Assembly (NCBI GenBank): GCA_947069175.1
Contig: CAMTDV010000002.1
Location: 12,454,988 to 12,518,987 of the forward strand
Direction of reading: 5' to 3'
DNA from: Scalesia atractyloides
Taxonomy: Eukaryota > Streptophyta > Magnoliopsida > Asterales > Asteraceae
Length of the DNA: 64,000 nt
A model generated the notes under the pieces. That model did not search any database. It was not told the origin of the DNA and saw nothing but the letters and a program-made list of their open reading frames with translations. Every line of letters starts with the position of its first letter. The stretch's first letter is position 1. This document shows, piece by piece, positions 58,314 to 64,000 of this stretch. The translations under genes were made by a program, and so were the position numbers.

Positions 58314-58320
58314 TATAAAT
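58314..58320 (+). promoter_or_regulatory. TATA box of LTR F
   Basis: TATAAAT in the context GCCCTATAAATTCACCC. A start about 30 bp downstream would place all four sense modules inside the transcript. Confidence 0.7.
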
Positions 58321-58751
58321 TCACCCACAACCCACTACAAACCTTTTCGCTCAAAACCACACTTTTTCTCGGCGTAATTCCACTCGCCGGAATTAATCTG
58401 TTCGTCGCCGGAAAACCGGTTTCCTCATTTTCGAACCTTATTGAACCTTCTAAGCTTATACCAAAGTCACCCACACTCTTTGTAAGCTTTCTGAAGTTTC
58501 TCCGCTGCAAGACACTCGTCGCCGGTGCCTATTGCTGTCGCCGGAGTTCTGCCGGAAAACAGAGAGTCCAGTCGGTATACCTCTTCGCCTAATATCTTTA
58601 TCTTTTCACTCATATCTCACCATAATGAACTGAAACACACTAAAGAACATGTTTTAAACCTCGAACCAGTCTGTTGTCGAGTCTGGTTAAAACTCATCGA
58701 AGAAGATGAAGTTCGCTATCTTATAAGTATAATTAAAATCAACTTATTACT

Positions 58752-59339
58752 CGGGTTAGACACACAGTCCAGCGGTGGACTGTGTGCACAATAAACACAG
58801 AAAGGTCTCGAGTTCGAATCCGGTTTCACACACGCTGCCTTAATAAAAATCATTTTTTTTGTTAAACTGAACCGGAGTCGCCACAGGTATATGTTAAGTA
58901 TATTAATAATCGGAATAATAACCAAGTTAGACACACAGTCCAGCGGTGGACTGTGTGTATGTTTAAGTCGCACGTCACGAGTTCGAGTCCGGTCTTCTGC
59001 ATCGACCCGGACAATTATTAACCTTTTTAAATAAAGTCAGAAATGAAAACAGATAATTTGTATTTAAGTATAATAAAAGTTGGAATATATAACATGTTAA
59101 ACACACAGTCCAGCGGTGGACTGTGTGTTAGTTTAAGCCACAGGTCCCGGGTTCGAGACCTGTGGAGCGCACCGTCCGAATTGATTTAAACTGTTTTTAA
59201 AATAAAATGATTTTCGGTTTAAACTAATTAATATATATATAATTAAAATCAGATATATAACGGGTTAGACACGTAGCTCAGTTGGTAGAGCTGCGTGCAC
59301 GCGTACGAGAGGTCTCGGGTTCGAGCCTCACTCAGCGCA
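58752..59339 (+). other. tRNA-like module array in LTR F (4 modules)
   Basis: Modules at 58752-58839, 58925-59001, 59095-59170 and 59262-59339, starting 173, 170 and 167 bp apart. The first three have CACACAGTCCA-GCGG-TGGACTGTGTG, an 11-bp perfect hairpin. The fourth has CACGTAGCTC-AGTTGGTA-GAGCTGCGTG. T-arm-like loops: GAGTTCGAATCC, GAGTTCGAGTCC, GGGTTCGAGACC and GGGTTCGAGCC. The third also pairs CCACAGGTC with GACCTGTGG. Each module is followed by a similar AT-rich spacer, so the unit was duplicated as a whole. Confidence 0.85.
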
Positions 59340-59821
59340 ATTGTATTCCGATTCGAACCGGTCAACGGTCAGGTCAACGGTCAACGGGCAGGTCAACGGT
59401 CAGAAAAAAATCAAAATTTTTATTATTATTTTTATTTAATTATTTTAATTAAAAATCAATTAAACATACTTAAAAATAACATTTTTAAGGTTAGAAAATA
59501 GCCTCAAACTCACAAAAATGCACCCAACAATCCTACTGAAATAGATTAATAAAATCCGTTTACTTACCAAACCATAATGCGATTTATCTAGGTTAAATCT
59601 CACTCGTGGTTAAAACCACTTCGCGTGCATTCAACATCATCAACCGAACGCACCCACGGTGAGTGAATCTTACAACTCCCCCTTTTAAATTACACGTTTT
59701 GGGGTGTGTCATGTGTTATGAAAATAATTAATTTATTTATTTAAACTTGTGCCATACCACATCATGACCTAAACTTAGATTGTTTATATTGTCGTGATTT
59801 ACTTATTTCCTTTTGTCAAAT

Positions 59822-60100
59822 TGTATGAAACTCATTCATTAAGCCCATCAGTTCCTCGTGGGAGACGAGTTGAACAACGCGTGCTTCAAATCAAACTCAT
59901 TATTGTTCATGTGTGTATCATTGAGTTTATATTGGTTGTAGTTGTGTCATTCATATTATCATGTTATGCAATTCATTCATTAGGCCCCTCAGTTCCTCGT
60001 GACAGACGAGTTGAGCATCGCGTGCCTCTAAATGTTCCATTATTGTTTATGTGTGTTTTCATTTAATAGCTTATGATTGTTGATTAAGTTTACATCTATT
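59822..60100 (+). repeat. Tandem duplication in U5 of LTR F
   Basis: Period about 140 bp. Each copy has CATTCATTA, GCCC, TCAGTTCCTCGTG, GACGAGTTGA and GCGTGC blocks. Matches the duplication in LTR D. Confidence 0.8.
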
Positions 60101-61699
60101 TTTACTCATGTTTGGTTGTGCACATATTTCATAATCAATTTAAATAAACTTGTCCAAATGTTTTCCATAGGATTCACTCGCCAACATTATGTTGATCCAA
60201 AAACCCTTTTACACATGATACAGGTGAACAGGTTGAAGCAAGGAAAACATAGGATATGCCTTAGAAGAGAACAAAGAAGCTTAGATTGATAGTTAGAGCA
60301 TGTTGTATCATTTATTGTAAATTTCCATTAAATTGTATTTAATAAATATGAAACGCATAATAAATGTCATGAGCTTTGATGATAACCCAATCATGCCCCG
60401 ATCACCTTTTCCGCTGCGGGTCGGGGTGTGACACCTCTCGCGGCCGGCGAGAGGGTAATGTTACCAGAAAGTTACATAATCCTATCAGATTTGTGAGAAA
60501 CAGGCTTTTTTAATGAGAGTTTAACTGCAATTACAATGGAACTTGACGAAATGGAGAGTTTAATAGCACAAATTCTAGATTTTTAGAGCTTGTAATTGGA
60601 GTTTAAGCTGCTAGGAATCATCAAGGTGAAGCAAGAGCTTGGAGACTAAAGCAAACACGGGTTATATTGCGAAATTCCTTCACTTGTAGTTCCCGTTGTG
60701 TTTAACTTTGATGAATTCTGATTTTAACTTTGTTTTGATTGTTTTTGAGACCATGTTAATTGGCTAAGCTTATGATGCTACCTAGGTTTTGATTTATTTA
60801 TTATGAAAGTTTGGAACTTGTTTTGATTTATTAATGTTTGAATGGTGTTTTTAGTAAAGTAAACAACTTTAACCTTTTGATTTAGTGTATTTGCATTATT
60901 TGAGTTAGTTATTGATTAATTACTTCTTTTACATAAATCTTGTTGGATGTCTTACATAGAATAGGTTTGTGTTGATTTTCGGGTCTTGACGGGTTCGGGT
61001 AATCATTCGGTAGAATTGGCCAATAAACCGGAACAACAATTAAATAAGATATATAATTAATTTTTAGCATGATACTAAAATAAATTTTTAGCATGATACT
61101 AAAATTAATTAACTGAATTGATTAGGTAAATTGTTAGATTTAGGTTTAGAGAAAGTTCCGAGTCTAGTTTACTTGCCATAATCGAGTCGGTTAAACTAAA
61201 TCAAGAGTCATAGTTGGTCCAGGCTTTCTATTGAGAGGCAGTTAGCTAATTTAGGCACTTTACTAAACAATAGATAACTGAAAGGAAGTCTTAAAAACCG
61301 GTAAACCTAACTACTCGTAGTATATCATAGGTGTCTTCCCAAGAAGGGTCGGGGTTCCTGTTTGGTATACCTTAGAGTTTAGTATTTCAAGATCCCGGTT
61401 TCCCATTCACATTATTAATCAATTAAAAGACCAAATCGGTAGTAATAGAAAATCTAATCTAGGTAGCCATTTTACCATCTTTAAATTAATCTCTAAATAA
61501 AAGTTCGTTTTAATTTGCTTTAATTAAGTAGTTTTAGTTTAATTATAATTTTAGAATTATTAGCAACCCCCCCCCCCCAAAAAAAAATATAAATAAGGAT
61601 GTTAATTGAGTTTATCGTCAATATAATTAACTACTTTTAGAACATTAATTTTCAACTGTAAAGTCATAAAAAGTAACTTAAAATAGGGGTAATTATGCA

Positions 61700-62132
61700 C
61701 TAAAAATATGTATAATTGATGGCACATCACTCCATCAATACAGAAAGAGATATCGGTTGCTTTGCGAAAGAAGTAACCAAAATGCTCTGTGAAGAAATTA
61801 AATACGATGTGTTTGGGTTGTTAGTAGATGAGTCTAGTGACGTGTCTTTAATGAAACAAATGGCTATAGTTGTGAGATATGTTGATAAAGTCGGAATTGT
61901 TAAAGAGAGTTTAATTGGAATTGCTAATGTGAAAATACATCTTCTTCAACTCTTAAAGAAGCCTTCATTTGTTTAGTTAACCAGTTGAGCATAGATCAAG
62001 TTAGTAATAAATTTCATACTTTCATTAAATAAACTTTAACAAATATTATATGATGTACCTTATAGTTTATTTTTGTTTAAATAGGTCAGGGGTCAAGGTT
62101 ATGATGGTGCAAACAACATGCGTGGAACATTC
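61700..62132 (+). pseudogene. hAT-type transposase (DUF4371-like) fragment with an intron
   Basis: Reads CFAKEVTKMLCEEIKYDVFG, then LLVDESSDVSLMKQMAIVVR and YVDKVGIVKESLIGIANV, the pattern of the DUF4371 / TTF-type zinc finger transposase-related family. One frameshift near 61945 moves the frame to SSTLKEAFICLVNQLSIDQ. A consistent intron follows (GT at 62000-62001, AG at 62083-62084, 85 bp), after which the frame continues VRGQGYDGANNMRG. It is then cut off by LTR-like sequence near 62133. N- and C-terminal parts of the transposase are missing. Confidence 0.75.
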
Positions 62133-62482
62133 CATGGGACACGGTCCCGTATCTCTTGTCTGCTTTTGTTTGTCTTCTTCTGCATGGAATTTGGGGTGGG
62201 GCACGTCCCCATGCCTTGGTGGCACGGCCCTGTGCTTGTCTTCTGATTTGTTGTTTTTGATATTGAGATGAAGATCGGAGGGTTGGTATAATGTATCAAC
62301 TTCTCTTCTTTTGAATTTACATTGGTTTTTGCCGTTAATTTGGTCTCTTTGTACATTTAAGCTATTTTAATCCTGAAAATCAAAAGTATACAAAGAAACA
62401 CATTTTTCTAACATTAGTACTAAAAAGGGTTGATTTTATACCTTATTTGATATAATTTATATGTTGCATTTGGTGCATATCA
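62133..62482 (-). repeat. LTR fragment of an Athila/Tat-like element H
   Basis: Ends at GCATATCA next to a reversed polypurine tract, so in element orientation the LTR starts TGATATGC. It contains CACGGTCCCG and GGCACGGCCCTG motifs. The other boundary, against the hAT fragment, is approximate. Confidence 0.5.
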
Positions 62483-62520
62483 AATACCCCCACACTTGAA
62501 TCTTTGTTTGTCCTCAAGCA
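62483..62520 (-). other. Polypurine tract of element H
   Basis: On the minus strand TTTTGCTTGAGGACAAACAA followed by AGATTCAAGTGTGGGGGTATT, the typical Athila/Tat sequence before the 3' LTR. Confidence 0.75.
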
Positions 62521-64000
62521 AAACTCTTTAATATTGCTTACACATCCAAATGGAATTGGTAGAGAAGATGTTTTTGGGTCTTGATTTAGAGTGTCGGGAA
62601 TACAAGTTCTTTTATTCTTGTTTTAATACTATTCGACATGATTTATTTAGAACATTTTTTTAAGAAAAATAAGTATTTTTTATTAAGCTATATATAAATT
62701 CACATACCTCACAAGTGATCACTCAACGCTCGGCTAAAAATGTATAAGTGAAACGCTCGATCCCGATATGGAACTTACTCCTACCATATGATTGACAAGT
62801 AATCAAACCTCCTCCTTTTTAACATAATCTTTGTAATATCAAGAGTTCTTTAAAAAGGGTAGGTGTTGGTTAGGGTATGATAGTTTTATTTGAAAAGTGG
62901 TTAAAGGCGTAAAATGTCGATTTTCTTTTGACAATTTATTTATTAGTGACTTAGATATAAACTAAAGGCTCGTAAAACAATAAGTTTGCTTATTTTATTT
63001 CAAGCAACTAGAAAGAATTTTTTAATTTTATTTATTTATTTATTTATTTATTTATATAATATTCACAAGATAGCTAAGTCACATTTTTTTGTATATCTCA
63101 AAAGAACCAAATTTTACTAAAATAAAGGGTGTAAAAATAAAAAGATTTTGGGTGATGGGTGATTGTTGCAAAATTTATATTTTGCGGGTTTTTGAAATGC
63201 AGGGTTTTAGGCTCAAAAGGGGTTAACTAGGTGATTTTGTTTGTTTTTGGTGGGGAGATAAAAAGGAAAAATAAAGTTGAAGTGAAAAGGTGGTTTATAG
63301 TTCTAATGCCTCAATCATTTACTTACTTGGATTAGTCAGTAAGAACCGAGAATATATTGTCTTGTCAAGCTCTAGATTTGTAAGAACCATACGAGCTATT
63401 CACACAAGAAATGAAAAGTGAGCATTTAGTAAAGACATGATATTGAATGCTCAGTAAAGGCTCAAAACTCACAATTTGTGGGAAGGGGTAAAAAATGTGA
63501 AAATATATATACAATCAAATTTTAAAAAGATTGCCATGCCTTTTATAATTTTTTATATGGTTCTTTTTACCATTGCACTATCGGTTGTAAAGTTGTAGAA
63601 ACAAAATTTTTAGAACTTGGTTTTCTAACTTTAACAAAAAACAAGACAAAATATACTAAAAAAATATATGTGAAATAGATTTGGGGTGTTTTAATGGTTC
63701 CAATGAGAGTTTTGTGTAAAGCTTGTTTTAAGACAAACGATTCAAATTCCCGAGTCCCCACACTTAAATTACACATCGTCCTCAATGTGTCCAAAATAGG
63801 TTAGATCTGATTAATTGTGTAAATGTGGGTTTTAAACAACAAATTTTTCAAAAATCAGATACTAAGCACGGGGGCGTGCTTGGCGGGCATGTCTAGGAGA
63901 CTATAGTTTTGGAGAGCACAAGATAGGAACCAAATTTATCAAATGTAAATACTACGGCTAGTAACTCTTTTCAGTGGTTGTGTAATTTTCCTAAGCGTGT
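62521..64000 (-). other. Untranslated 3' region of element H, continuing beyond the window
   Basis: No protein recognised. A second polypurine-like motif on the minus strand (GAGGACGATGTGTAATTTAA then GTGTGGGGACTCGGG, about 63748-63785) lies about 1.26 kb from the real tract, mirroring element G. A TTTA microsatellite lies at 63027-63055. The open frame at 63567-63794 is not convincing. Confidence 0.5.

Larger units (their letters stand above)
57792..60433 (+). mobile_element. Solo LTR F (long subfamily, plus orientation)
   Basis: 2642 bp, TGTAACATCCGTC to GGGTGTGACA, exact TSD CCTCT (57787-57791 and 60434-60438). LTR1 of G shows the uninterrupted target at about 43977-43985. It is the same subfamily as D but inverted, so the whole LTR can be read in sense on the plus strand. 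Confidence 0.93.
43640..61647 (+). mobile_element. Element G: Athila-like element without pol, interrupted by E and F
   Basis: Plus-strand element with LTRs at 43640-45338 and 57442-61647 (the latter split by F), a tRNA-Asp-type primer-binding site, an Athila-type gag, an ORF1-like region, a long untranslated 3' region and a polypurine tract AGCAAGTGTGGGGATATT. No protease, RT, RNase H or integrase is present, so it depended on another element. Removing E (7978 bp) and F (2642 bp) with one TSD copy each leaves about 7.4 kb. TSDs of G itself were not found. Confidence 0.75.
57442..61647 (+). repeat. LTR2 of element G, split by solo LTR F
   Basis: Pieces 57442-57791 and 60434-61647, collinear with LTR1. 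About 190 bp near the 3' end (matching about 45155-45320 of LTR1) are missing. A C12A9 run at 61567-61587 replaces a short A/C-rich stretch of LTR1. Confidence 0.8.

Noticed and set aside
1..64000. CRISPR arrays, operons, phage or bacterial features
   Set aside because: None seen; the sequence is plant nuclear DNA, and the regular repeats are LTR modules.

Overview
This window is plant nuclear DNA made almost entirely of nested transposable elements. It is AT-rich and carries plant Ty3/gypsy retrotransposons, a Cassandra-type LTR with a 5S rRNA segment, a tandem TRIM, a non-autonomous MULE, hAT-type fragments and one tRNA-Glu gene. The style of the gag/pol proteins suggests a composite-family (Asteraceae) plant, but that is recall of protein style and was not searched. 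I see no intact protein-coding host gene.

Region 1-14.6 kb is old, low-copy-looking DNA. It holds a MULE (350-1637) with a 9-bp target-site duplication (TSD), a decayed 6-phosphogluconolactonase fragment (3690-4171) joined by plausible splice sites to an unrecognised exon, and a 156-bp hAT MITE with an 8-bp TSD. It also holds a tRNA-Glu(CTC) gene, a kinesin-14-like exon fragment, a GC-rich MITE-like block, a tandem TRIM array and a Cassandra LTR.

Region 14.6-43.2 kb is a four-level nest reconstructed from exact 5-bp TSDs. A decayed plus-strand Ty3/gypsy element was hit by element A (15412-40274, TSD ATCTA). A was hit by element B (19734-34630, TSD ACGTC). B carries solo LTR C in its 3' LTR (20075-22277, TSD AAGAC) and solo LTR D in its pol gene (25749-28379, TSD GGCTT). 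Once insertions are removed, A and B are each about 10 kb.

Region 43.6-61.6 kb is an Athila-like element G (tRNA-Asp-type PBS, Athila gag and an ORF1-like region, no pol). It is interrupted by the gag-only element E (47908-55885, TSD AGGAG), and its 3' LTR is interrupted by the inverted solo LTR F (57792-60433, TSD CCTCT). The last 2.4 kb holds a hAT-type transposase fragment and the 3' end of another Athila/Tat-like element on the minus strand.

The most unusual feature belongs to the related family A-F. Every one of its nine LTRs (2.2-2.6 kb) carries a tandem array of three or four tRNA-like modules in sense orientation downstream of a TATA box, at a regular spacing of about 168 bp. Each LTR also has one more tRNA-like module in antisense orientation upstream of the TATA box, giving 38 modules in the window. 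The D-arm equivalents are extended into 10-11 bp hairpins whose two arms change together between modules (for example A-T to C-G to G-C at one position), which suggests selection on RNA structure. The window therefore has two separate retrotransposon families carrying Pol III gene sequence in their LTRs: Cassandra with 5S, and this family with tRNA-like arrays.
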